Of a stretch of 11,309 nucleotides of DNA, positions 1-8,100 are shown piece by piece. The position numbers and the translations under genes were made by a program. How positions within the stretch are numbered: the first letter of the stretch is position 1; every line of letters starts with the position of its first letter. Under the pieces are notes generated by a model that worked only from the letters and a program-made list of their open reading frames with translations, had not been told where the DNA came from and made no database searches. Source of the DNA: Gammaproteobacteria bacterium (GTDB taxonomy: Bacteria > Pseudomonadota > Gammaproteobacteria > Cardiobacteriales > Wohlfahrtiimonadaceae); assembly GCA_003864535.1 (NCBI GenBank), contig BHEQ01000045.1, positions 1 through 11,309 of the forward strand, given 5' to 3'.

Positions 1-797
1 CCTTTGCGGCGGTGAACCTGGGATTAAAACACATCTCTTGGCGCATAATTTTCTAAGCCGCCTTTGCGGCGGTGAACCAAATACGCCTATTACAATATCC
101 TCATCAAATTTTCTAAGCCGCCTTTGCGGCGGTGAACCTTATATTTTCAGCTTTGGGTTGCTTTTGAGTTTTCTAAGCCGCCTTTGCGGCGGTGAACTTT
201 ACATCTGGAAGATCAGTTATTACCTCGGCTTTCTAAGCCGCCTTTGCGGCGGTGAACAATGCTCACTCCCTGCATTCATATCAGTCTCATTTCTAAGCCG
301 CCTTTGCGGCGGTGAACGGTTTACCTGAAGCATCATATTTTATTGATGATTTCTAAGCCGCCTTTGCGGCGGTGAACATCAAGGCTTAAATGAATCGTTA
401 ATAGCAGATTTTCTAAGCCGCCTTTGCGGCGGTGAACTAAAAGAAATTAATGAATCTATTTCACCATTATTTCTAAGCCGCCTTTGCGGCGGTGAACTAA
501 GAGTATGCGTGTGGTTTATCATCATCTGATTTCTAAGCCGCCTTTGCGGCGGTGAACGGAGTGTTGGAGTATTAAACATGATCAAGCAATTTCTAAGCCG
601 CCTTTGCGGCGGTGAACGGCTTAGCGCGTGAATCATTCATCATCTCATATTTCTAAGCCGCCTTTGCGGCGGTGAACCAGGTAGATTTGGTAATAAGGGT
701 TGCCAGTTATTTCTAAGCCGCCTTTGCGGCGGTGAACTGTTACAAAACCAAAAAGGGTTTAATGGTGTTTTTCTAAGCCGCCTTTGCGGCGGTGAAC
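1..797 (-). CRISPR. Type I-F CRISPR array, 13 full repeats plus one cut by the left edge
   Basis: The 28-bp repeat (read in the crRNA direction, minus strand, it starts GTTCACCGCC and ends GGCTTAGAAA) lies at 50-77 and then every 60 bp up to 770-797, with its last 17 bp at 1-17. All copies look identical. The 13 spacers (18-49, 78-109 and so on to 738-769) are each exactly 32 bp and all differ. In crRNA orientation each repeat forms a CCGCC/GGCGG stem with a GCAAA loop. Family knowledge of Cas6f predicts cutting at the 3' base of the stem, leaving the 8-nt 5' handle CUUAGAAA (cut between 778 and 777 in the first repeat). Orientation follows from the I-F repeat pattern, from the cas genes on the same strand and from the AT-rich leader at the 797 side. 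The newest spacer is therefore 738-769. No degenerate terminal repeat is seen, so the array extends beyond the window. Confidence 0.98.
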
Positions 798-927
798 GAT
801 GAAATTATATCATAAAAATAAGTTATAACAAGTCTTTAGATTAAAAAAGCAACTTTAACCTTATAAAAAAAGACTCATTACAACTCTTTGTTTCTTCACT
901 AATTGTTAAAGAGAAAAAAATAAAAGG
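798..927 (-). promoter_or_regulatory. CRISPR leader
   Basis: This is the non-coding, very AT-rich stretch between the cas6f stop codon and the first repeat, in the position of a I-F leader. It would direct both array transcription and polarised spacer insertion at 797. It contains A/T tracts, a candidate promoter (804-831) and a 7-bp inverted repeat, AGTCTTT at 831-837 and AAAGACT at 869-875. I could not match a good IHF consensus by eye, although I-F leaders are known to use IHF. No rho-independent terminator is visible after cas6f, so operon transcripts could read into the array. Confidence 0.85.
804..831 (-). promoter_or_regulatory. Putative sigma70 promoter of the CRISPR array
   Basis: Read on the minus strand, TTGTTA (831-826) is followed after 16 bp by a perfect TATAAT (809-804), itself preceded by TG plus one base (TGATATAAT), making an extended -10. 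A start about 7 nt downstream would fall at position 797, the first base of the first repeat. This is a pattern match only, but the -10 is full consensus and the position is apt. Confidence 0.6.
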
Positions 928-1521
928 TTAAAACCAAGGTACTGCTGAAGCAATTTTACTTAAACCGTAACAGTTAAATTGCCCTGATTGTTTTTCTGTT
1001 ATTATTTTTTGTTCAATAAACAGCTTGAATTTATTGCGTGATTCTTGGAGATTATCAGAAGATAAACTTTCTAATTCCACAAAAGGTAATAATGAATAAT
1101 CTACTGTATACCCTACAAAATATTCGCGTGCTTGTTCAAGTGATTCCCCTTTGCGCTTTACTCTTCGTCTAACTAAACCTTCGATGTTAGTGCGGCAATG
1201 TCTGCGTGAAAATAACGCGTATTGCGTATGTTCAGGCACTTGTTTAATGCTGCTAATATGGCAATAGTCGCTGAAACGACTCAGCCATTTGGCAATATTA
1301 AGCTCGGTTAACTCATCCTTAGTTGGTGCAAAAATGCGCAACTTACTGCCTAATCTGGCTTTCTCGGTGCGGTATTCTGGAAATGAAAACCCAATTACGC
1401 CATTGTCACCGCGATTGTGTGCAACCATTGCCAAATGCATTTGCTGGTAAAGCTTGCCCCAAAGAAAATAATGCCCGACCTCATCATTGGGGAGCAAGGT
1501 AATATCTACATAGTGCTGCAT
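928..1521 (-). CDS. cas6f: Cas6f (Csy4) crRNA-processing endoribonuclease
   Basis: This gene encodes a 197-aa protein that cuts the pre-crRNA at the base of each repeat hairpin and stays bound to the 3' stem as the head of the Csy complex. The N-terminus MQHYVDITLLPN and the C-terminus CYGLSK...VPWF are hallmark Csy4 sequences. His29 (in MHLAMV) lines up with the catalytic His29 of the Pseudomonas enzyme. Ser152/Ser154 in LPFVELESLS match its active-site serines, and Tyr185 in FNCYGLS matches its Tyr176. The basic helix at about 113-123 (NIEGLVRRRVK) is the RNA-binding arginine helix. A longer frame opens at 1566, but the start at 1521 is preferred: GGAGG sits 5 nt upstream, family proteins begin here, and the longer version would overlap cas7f. 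It lies 10 nt after the cas7f stop and is the last gene of the operon, next to the leader. Confidence 0.95.
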   Translation of the reverse strand: MQHYVDITLLPNDEVGHYFLWGKLYQQMHLAMVAHNRGDNGVIGFSFPEYRTEKARLGSKLRIFAPTKDELTELNIAKWLSRFSDYCHISSIKQVPEHTQYALFSRRHCRTNIEGLVRRRVKRKGESLEQAREYFVGYTVDYSLLPFVELESLSSDNLQESRNKFKLFIEQKIITEKQSGQFNCYGLSKIASAVPWF

Positions 1522-1526
1522 AATTG

Positions 1527-1531
1527 CCTCC
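1527..1531 (-). promoter_or_regulatory. Ribosome binding site that fixes the cas6f start
   Basis: On the minus strand, GGAGG follows the TAA stop of cas7f directly and ends 5 nt before the ATG at 1521. It supports the shorter cas6f start over the upstream in-frame ATG at 1566, which lies inside cas7f. The same stop-then-SD design (TAAGGA) occurs at the cas5f/cas7f junction. Confidence 0.85.
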
Positions 1532-2545
1532 TTAGCTTTCACCTTCACTTTCTCCAAATACACCACCTCGAATCAACATCGCAACGACAAAATGCTGTTC
1601 TTCTGGGGCAATGTTTTTGCTATCGTCTGCATTTAACCATTTTAGTAGGAGTGATTTAAAATCATTTTTAGATGAGCGATATGCGACACCACGCTGTGTG
1701 ACAGATCCATAAGCTTCAATAGCAATTGGAGTTTGTGTTTGGGCATAGTTTGGATACCAATCATCAATAGTACGTAAAGCATTACCAATTTTTTCACAAT
1801 GCATCGCTGCCACTTCATTTAGAGAAAATAAATGACGGCTTTTTTCACCTTTAGGTGAGTTTAAAACCATTTCTTGTGATGGCCACACACGCTGCCCTTC
1901 ACCTAGTTTTACGTAAGCTTTGATGGTTAATAAAATATTTTCAGAGCCACTAAGTCCCGCTTTAATAAGCTGTGCCAGTTTTGTCACCGCTTCATTATCT
2001 ATAATAGTATTTTTCAATGAAAAATCATAAGCATTAAAGGCTATTGGCTGCGTTAAGCTAGGATGCATTACCCGTACTTGAATCTCTTGTGCGCCTACGC
2101 GGTTGCGCCATAAAAAACGACCATTCGCAATATTGTAGGCATAGCGTTTAGCTAGGCTGTCAAGATGCTCCTGAGTATAACTTGTAATTTTTTCACGATA
2201 AGCCGCTTCAAACTCAACCTTATTGCATACTGATGGCTGATCTAAGCCACTAACCACACGCAAAGTAAAGCTTACTTGTAGCGTATCATTATCATGCGCT
2301 AATGCCGCATCATCACCCCAGGCAAGATTTGACTCTGCTATTTGTTTTTGCAGCGCTTCTTCATTATTTAAAACTTCTGGCTTAAAGTTACTTTTGACAG
2401 CGCGATTACGCCGCTCAAATAATTTTATTGCCTGCCAAGCTTTAGCATCACCAATGCTTGTCCAATTTCCTGAATGCATCAGTGCATCAGAAGGTTCTAA
2501 TTTACGGTCAAAGGCTAAGACACTGGGTAGTGTTAATTTCGTCAT
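1532..2545 (-). CDS. cas7f: Cas7f (Csy3) crRNA-binding backbone subunit of the Csy complex
   Basis: This 337-aa protein is the repeated backbone subunit (six copies in the studied Pseudomonas complex) that coats the spacer part of the crRNA and presents it to target DNA. The family signature is clear: N-terminal LTLPSVLAFDRKLEPSDALMHSG, which resembles other Csy3 proteins, and the conserved block YNIANGRFLWRNR at about residues 137-149. The ending RGGVFGESE is also family-like, and the length is usual for Cas7f. Its SD (AAGGA, 8 nt before the ATG) is formed partly by the stop codon of cas5f, 11 nt upstream. This suggests coupled translation while still allowing strong independent initiation, which suits a subunit needed in excess. 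No frameshift or missing segment is visible. Confidence 0.96.
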   Translation of the reverse strand: MTKLTLPSVLAFDRKLEPSDALMHSGNWTSIGDAKAWQAIKLFERRNRAVKSNFKPEVLNNEEALQKQIAESNLAWGDDAALAHDNDTLQVSFTLRVVSGLDQPSVCNKVEFEAAYREKITSYTQEHLDSLAKRYAYNIANGRFLWRNRVGAQEIQVRVMHPSLTQPIAFNAYDFSLKNTIIDNEAVTKLAQLIKAGLSGSENILLTIKAYVKLGEGQRVWPSQEMVLNSPKGEKSRHLFSLNEVAAMHCEKIGNALRTIDDWYPNYAQTQTPIAIEAYGSVTQRGVAYRSSKNDFKSLLLKWLNADDSKNIAPEEQHFVVAMLIRGGVFGESEGES

Positions 2546-2556
2546 GGTTATTTTCC

Positions 2557-3630
2557 TTAAAAAAAGTTGAGTGCATCATTAAAATTGAGGGTTTGAGTTT
2601 CATTTGTTTCATTTGGTTCATTCGGTTCAGTTGTTTTAGCATCACCTATTTCTGCATCAACATCTTGCTTACATAAATACCATGGACCTTCTTGCTGATA
2701 ACGCCAAATAATACTTCTAACGTCATTAATACTGTGCATGCCTTTCCATTCACCAATTGAGTGTATGGCTTCAACAAAACAAGATGGTGTTATTTGATCA
2801 CGGGTATTAAGAACAACAGCAGCAGCATAAACTTCGCTAATCGCTTTATAACCCGTCATCAGTGGCACTAAATAGCCTGAGAAAGGTTTTGATATATATT
2901 CCCAAGTTGCGGGGGTATTTTCATCAAGCGTATTGCATAGATCCTTAGTTTGAGGTATTGCTTTAGATTTTAAAGCGGCAAAATCAAGCCAAGCATCAAG
3001 CAACTGCGGTTTTTCTTGGGGATTTTCTTCATTATTGTGCTGTGCAACTAATTTTTGGTAGTGTGCCTTTAGATAAGAATTTCGATCAAGGAGGGCAAAA
3101 CCTGGCAGCGTTAAACGTTTAATCTTTCTTAACATGTTCACATGCTGCTCTTGAGTGCTTGCGGATAATAACTTAACTTGTTTGATATTTAAAATAGTGC
3201 CTCCAGCCAAGCGCATTTGATAACACAGCGTTAAAACTTGTTCCTCAAGCTGTTTGATTAATTCTGTATTTAGTACTAGTGATTGATCTAATTCAATAAC
3301 TAGGCTTAGAGTGAGGTTCATTTTCCCCTCTTCAATAATCGGAGGAGAAGAATTTTTATGTATAGCTAAAACAGGTGGATTTTTACTTTGCAAAAACTCA
3401 AAGTCAGCATATTTTTTAGGTTTATACACCTTATTTTGAAAGTTATGCGCTATCACTGCGCAGCCAGCTAAGGTAGTATCATAATCGCCTTGATAAGCGG
3501 ATGATATTTTTCTATTTAACGCATGAGTAAACCCTAAAAAATGAGTTATTGCAGGAAAGCCCCAAGTAAGCCCTGCTATAGAGTTAGCATTTTGAATATC
3601 GATGTGACTTAATACTAAATATTGGCTCAT
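2557..3630 (-). CDS. cas5f: Cas5f (Csy2) subunit of the Csy complex
   Basis: This 357-aa protein pairs with Cas8f at the foot of the Csy complex and holds the 8-nt 5' handle of the crRNA. The family pattern near the N-terminus is plain: LVLSHIDIQNANSIAG followed by TWGFPAITHFLGFTHALNRK at about residues 22-41. The ATG overlaps the cas8f stop by 4 nt (ATGA), and a GGAGG lies 7 nt upstream, inside the last codons of cas8f. The C-terminus carries an extra hydrophilic tail (about residues 325-357) with four tandem Asn/Thr-Glu-Pro/Thr triplets at 334-345, encoded by a 9-bp DNA repeat. This tail is not part of the conserved fold as I know it and probably accounts for the protein being longer than typical Csy2. 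The tail's role is unknown. Confidence 0.94.
   Translation of the reverse strand: MSQYLVLSHIDIQNANSIAGLTWGFPAITHFLGFTHALNRKISSAYQGDYDTTLAGCAVIAHNFQNKVYKPKKYADFEFLQSKNPPVLAIHKNSSPPIIEEGKMNLTLSLVIELDQSLVLNTELIKQLEEQVLTLCYQMRLAGGTILNIKQVKLLSASTQEQHVNMLRKIKRLTLPGFALLDRNSYLKAHYQKLVAQHNNEENPQEKPQLLDAWLDFAALKSKAIPQTKDLCNTLDENTPATWEYISKPFSGYLVPLMTGYKAISEVYAAAVVLNTRDQITPSCFVEAIHSIGEWKGMHSINDVRSIIWRYQQEGPWYLCKQDVDAEIGDAKTTEPNEPNETNETQTLNFNDALNFF
2596..2631 (-). repeat. 9-bp tandem repeat inside the 3' end of cas5f
   Basis: Four 9-bp units (coding strand AATGAAACA-like; first unit ACTGAACCG, last AATGAAACT) encode TEP-NEP-NET-NET, residues 334-345 of Cas5f. The unit length is a multiple of three, so copy-number change by slippage would keep the frame. 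Confidence 0.8.
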
Positions 3631-5150
3631 AATTCTACCTCCTGTATTGCAATGATCTCTTTTAACTCAAGCAAAAAACAATCCGCCCAAAGTGCGGCAT
3701 GTATTGTTGTTAGCGCCAACTTGCTTTTTTGCTCAAGCTCCCGATTTAACCAGCGTCCATAGGCTTTGCTCACTATTTTTTGCCACTCCTGATTTATTTT
3801 TAATGCCTTTGCAACAGCGTCTTCTCGCCTTGGTTCAAACATCAGCTGTTGTTCTCTAGATAATGTGCTATCGACAGTCCAACCTTCCATAGATTCATGA
3901 TTATTTACGGCGTCTACATAGTTAAAAAATTGACTACTAATCGCTTGCAACTTTCTTCTTACCGCCTCATTTCGTTTAGGCTCGGTAATACTCAATGATT
4001 TATTTTTAAGCAAGAGTAAATAGTCTTTTAATTCTTCAATTTCTTCTTTTAATTGAAATGCTAGGGTTTTATCAAAAATAGAGGTTTTATTGATATAAGA
4101 AGATAAACGATATCGCCACTGTGGCGGCATTGTAGGCAATAGCGCAATTCTACCCCCACGGACACCATTAAGTGAGGATGCGTTGGAGTGATTAGAGCCT
4201 GTCACATGTATATAAGCTTTATTGGGATATACGCATATGTTCACGGCTGAGTATTTATTAGCTGATTTCTGCTTCCGCGCCTGAACAACCTGATTATCAT
4301 CCCAGTATTTTTTATGTTCAAGATGTAGCACATGAACTAAAGAGGAAGAAACCAGTGGCAACAATAAATGGTATTGCCCCTCCTTCGTTGGAAAATAAAT
4401 TTGCTTTGCAAGAAAACAGCTCTGTTTTTGAGAATTATCGTAAGACTGCTTTAAATAGCCACACCACTTTTCAATAACATCTTCGTTGTCAGTCAAGTGT
4501 TTAAATAATGAATTATCATCATTTTTTAAACAATCAAGAATACTAATGCCCTCTACCGTTAGTTTTAAAATACTCGCAATAGGTAAGGATGCCGCATTTG
4601 AACTAGCTGTATCAAACAATGGATCATTTAAGCAATTGCTAGTTAAATAATTTTCACTTTCTTTAACTGAAACATCAAGAATACTCGAGCTTTTGCTACT
4701 AGAGTGCGTGAGTTTCGCTACATGCGTGGCGAAGCTAATATCTTTTGCTTTAATCGCGTACTGATCCAACCAAGTGACAGGTTGATGTTCATTATTATTG
4801 TCTATAATAAACTGTTGATAGGATTCTTTTAATTTTTTTAATTTTAAAAAATCCTCATCAACATCAACATTAACATCAACATCAAGATTAATATCAGTAT
4901 CAATATCAGTAATTAGAGAAATCAGGTTTTGATATTTTACTTGCAAAAAATCTAAAGAAGTTTGAGTTTTCGCCTTCTTAGATTTTTCAATGGTTTTGAT
5001 AATCTCAGCTTCTTGGCTATGAGTTTTCACCATAACAAGTAGTGGCTTAATTATTTCTTTTAAAAACTTCTCTTCTTTGTCATCGCGCCGACCATCTATA
5101 AAAGCAACCACTTCATTGGCTAAGCGTTGTGATATTTCGTCATTAATCAT
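3627..5150 (-). CDS. cas8f: Cas8f (Csy1) large subunit, PAM recognition
   Basis: This 507-aa protein is the large subunit that reads the PAM (CC/GG in known I-F systems) and helps start target unwinding. Recognisable family blocks are QIYFP...YHLLLPLVSSSLVHVLH (about 250-276), the S-N-A-S-S-L-N...RGG...LLP segment (about 319-340) and a helical C-terminal region. The frame is open from 5162, but that ATG touches AAAAGG with no spacing. The ATG at 5150 has AGGA 11 nt upstream and overlaps the cas2-3 stop by 8 nt, so I prefer it; residue numbers use it. The protein is clearly longer than the roughly 430-aa Pseudomonas Csy1. The extra length seems to lie in the N-terminal half, which has an Asp-Val/Ile repeat (82-100) and a Ser-rich linker (about 149-156). 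Overall assignment is firm; the start is less so. Confidence 0.93.
   Translation of the reverse strand: MINDEISQRLANEVVAFIDGRRDDKEEKFLKEIIKPLLVMVKTHSQEAEIIKTIEKSKKAKTQTSLDFLQVKYQNLISLITDIDTDINLDVDVNVDVDEDFLKLKKLKESYQQFIIDNNNEHQPVTWLDQYAIKAKDISFATHVAKLTHSSSKSSSILDVSVKESENYLTSNCLNDPLFDTASSNAASLPIASILKLTVEGISILDCLKNDDNSLFKHLTDNEDVIEKWCGYLKQSYDNSQKQSCFLAKQIYFPTKEGQYHLLLPLVSSSLVHVLHLEHKKYWDDNQVVQARKQKSANKYSAVNICVYPNKAYIHVTGSNHSNASSLNGVRGGRIALLPTMPPQWRYRLSSYINKTSIFDKTLAFQLKEEIEELKDYLLLLKNKSLSITEPKRNEAVRRKLQAISSQFFNYVDAVNNHESMEGWTVDSTLSREQQLMFEPRREDAVAKALKINQEWQKIVSKAYGRWLNRELEQKSKLALTTIHAALWADCFLLELKEIIAIQEVEL
4851..4907 (-). repeat. Degenerate 6-bp tandem repeat inside cas8f
   Basis: On the plus strand, units such as ATCAAC, ATTAAC, ATCAAG and ATCAGT run for about 57 bp. 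On the coding strand they are GTTGAT-like and encode an alternating Asp/Asn-Val/Ile/Leu stretch, residues 82-100 of Cas8f. The hexamer keeps the frame, so slippage would change the length of this acidic segment without breaking the gene. Confidence 0.85.
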
Positions 5151-8100
5151 TATGATATTCATCCTTTTCTAAAATTGCATAGACACCAAGCATGGGGTGG
5201 TATTGCCATAGTGTATCACTATCATTATTAATTTTTCTTAATGAAATATGGGTGAATTTTTTTAATACCATGTCTTCGCTTTGGTGTAGAGCACTTACAA
5301 GCTTGGTTACCTCTTCTTGCAAATTAAACTCAACCCAAAAAACATTCCCAGACTCTATTTTTATCGCTTCAGCCTTATCCGCTATATCGTTGGTATTTTT
5401 ATATTCAACCGATGAGCTTTCAGATATTTTCTTTTGCCAAATGACTTTGCCTGTGCGCGTGAGCATAAGATTAAAATCATCATTTGGCTTAGATTTTCTA
5501 AAAGGCTGGATAGATTGGAGTTGACCACACCATGTTACGTCATTATTCCACCAGTACGCCGCATGATTTTGCTCTTTAGGACTACCAATTAAGCGTAACT
5601 TTTGCGCAAGATGCTCAAGTGCATTAAAAGACTTAAAACGCTTAGGACTCTCTTCCGTCAACACACAGGTACTTGGCTCTTTTATTCTTGCTATTGCATT
5701 AATATCATCAAACTCAGTATCTGCAACTAATTTACCTAAATCACGATCGGCATAACGTAGATTTTTGGTTTCAAAACCTGGTTTCTCAAAACAAGGTGTC
5801 AATCCTGTTAAGCCTTTATAATTTTTAGATAAGATATGAATATTTTCATTTATAGGTACATTTTTACGGTGACGCTGCACCCGCCCCGCTAATTGAATAA
5901 TTGAGCGCATAGAACTTGGCTCTACAATTGCCCAATCATAATCATGATCACGCCCAACCTCAGCTACAGCAGTTGCTAAAACTACAAAAATATGATTTTT
6001 TTCAGTATGTTTTTGTACGATGTCAGGTATGCCAGAGCTCATTAACCACGCCTGCTGATTGTGGCGAGATAATGCTTTATCTAGCTGTTCTTCAATTTTT
6101 GAACGTTGCAATAAAGGGAACTTGCTGTGATAAATACAGTAATGAATAATCGTATCATCAGGTGATTTTTGTGCCAATAAAACCTTAGCAATTTGCACTA
6201 ATGGCGTAATGTTTGCCATACGTACTAAACCAATAGTCACGTTTTTATTATCTACAGCAATTGCATGTTGCTGATGAAGTATTTCGATTGACTGCCAGAT
6301 AAGTGTTGCCATCACCATACTTGGGTGTTTATCTCCATCACGCTCTACTTTAATAATTTTGGCTTTTCTTAAGGCGCTGGAGTGTTTGTGTAAATTTTTA
6401 ATGCGCTTTTCAACAAAATCATTATGAGCACTATCGAAAGAATCTATATTGGTGATGATTGCTGTATCTGGTTTTTTAAATTCATCAAACCAAGCACAAC
6501 AGATTTTATCTGTTTCACCATGCTCACCATTAACTTGAGTATATTGTTTTCTGCCAGCTTGATAGGCTGAAAATAACGCACTCGCTAAAACTGGTGACAA
6601 CGTAGCTGTTGATAACAATACGCGGCTGCCAAGCATACCCGCCCAATTAACGAGGCGGCATAAGGCGGGTAGATCATCTAAACCAAAATCATCTGGCTCA
6701 TCAAGAACAAGATCTGAACTTAATAAGCGTAACATAGGCGCTATTTGGCGACCACCACGAATACCTTCATTAGCAGGCATTAAATAGTCAATAGTGCTCA
6801 CTAAAACAGGTGATTGAATTAATTTTAAAATTTTAGGATCATGCTCAAACCATTTGGCGCATCTACCTGTATAGATTGGTAAATTCTCCATCAGAACTAT
6901 CTCATCTTTTAATAAAGACTCAGCCGACTCACTGCCTAATTCTTGGCAGGTACTTACTTCTGGATTACCTACGTGCTCATGTAAGTCTTTAACCGCTTGA
7001 GAGCCAATTAGCAAAGCAAGCTCATCATTACCTAGTTTTAGCTTCTCTTTTAGGGCATCACCTGTTTGTAATGTTAGAGTTCTAAGTCCTAATGCTACGC
7101 TAAAACGGCATGCTCCCTCATCAGCTATACCATACATAATACGCGCATTACCAAGGGTTTTTCCTTTACCTGTTGATGCCATGCAAATACCAAAAAAACC
7201 ATATTTTTTTGTATCATCTTTAATTGTTTTGGCTAGATTATAAGCGTTATCTTGCCAGCCAAAATCTTGTTGGAATTCGCTAGGAACTTTGGAGGTGAAT
7301 GCTTTATTAGATGCTAACGTGGGTAATTCATCTTTCAATTGAGCGAGTGCACCAGCAATCTTATGCGCATTCATCCCTACGGCAATATTGTGTTCATCCA
7401 ATTTTTGCTTTAAATATTTATTTCCATTTTCATCTCGATCTGTATTAGCATAAGCGCGATAATTTCCATCTTGATATTCTGGCGTCGTTTCTTTTTTAGA
7501 TGAGTAGTAATGATCAGATAGCATCAAAGACAAACGCGCTAAATGAGCAGTAAAACGTTGATCAAACCACGCTTTATAAAACAAGCGTTCACAACATAGT
7601 GCTTTTTTGGCAACCATTCTGGCATGTGTTTGCCAGTGCGCACTTTTTAATGGTGTTCCAAAAAGAAATGTCCAATTTTTAATAAGCACGCTTTCTTGCC
7701 AATCATCCCTTAAACATTGGGGGCTATTCCAGCAAGCTTCAAAACTTTCATTTAGCCATCTATCCATATTCTCAAATGTTGGATTATTCTCGCCACATTT
7801 AGGATACTGCGGTAATTTGTGATGCGCAACAATCAACCATGCAATAATCTTTGCAACGGGGGCTAAGCTTTGAAATGGATTGATTGGTTTTTTGGCAATG
7901 CCATCTTTTAAAACCTCAAGATTAAGGAGCATGTTAGCTTCAGCTTGGTTATCAATATTGGCAAGCTCCGTTAGCCACACTTTATCATCTTGATTATTAA
8001 CAAAAGCCTGAAAAATCCTAAGAGATACCCATTCATGCCGATACGGCTCATAACTCTTACCTTTATGATTAGGCTGTAACTTTTCTTGAAATAAAGTCAT

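Noticed and set aside
38..636. Open frames of 96 aa (38-328, plus) and 85 aa (379-636, minus) with repeated FLSRLCGGE or SPPQRRLRN peptides
   Set aside because: These are translations of the CRISPR array. The 60-bp period is 20 codons, so repeats stay in frame and give false tandem-repeat proteins.
378..649. Shared short words between spacers (AATGAATC in 378-409 and 438-469; TGAATC in 618-649)
   Set aside because: Matches of 6-8 bp in AT-rich spacers are expected by chance and do not show a common target.
738..769. AAACC/GGTTT inverted repeat inside the leader-proximal spacer, terminator-like
   Set aside because: The stem is only 5 A/T-rich bp, has no U-tract and lies within an ordinary 32-bp spacer.
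992..1436. Apparent loss of the catalytic histidine in Cas6f (GKLY where Pseudomonas has GKLH)
   Set aside because: Aligning MHLAMV with LHQALV places His29 exactly at the catalytic position; the first alignment was off by four residues.
1522..1566. Fifteen-codon N-terminal extension of Cas6f
   Set aside because: It overlaps the end of cas7f, lacks the family N-terminus, and a strong GGAGG sits 5 nt before the ATG at 1521.
5192..7822. Plus-strand open frames of 71-110 aa opposite cas2-3
   Set aside because: They are shadows of the well-supported minus-strand cas2-3 gene, without RBS or recognisable domains.
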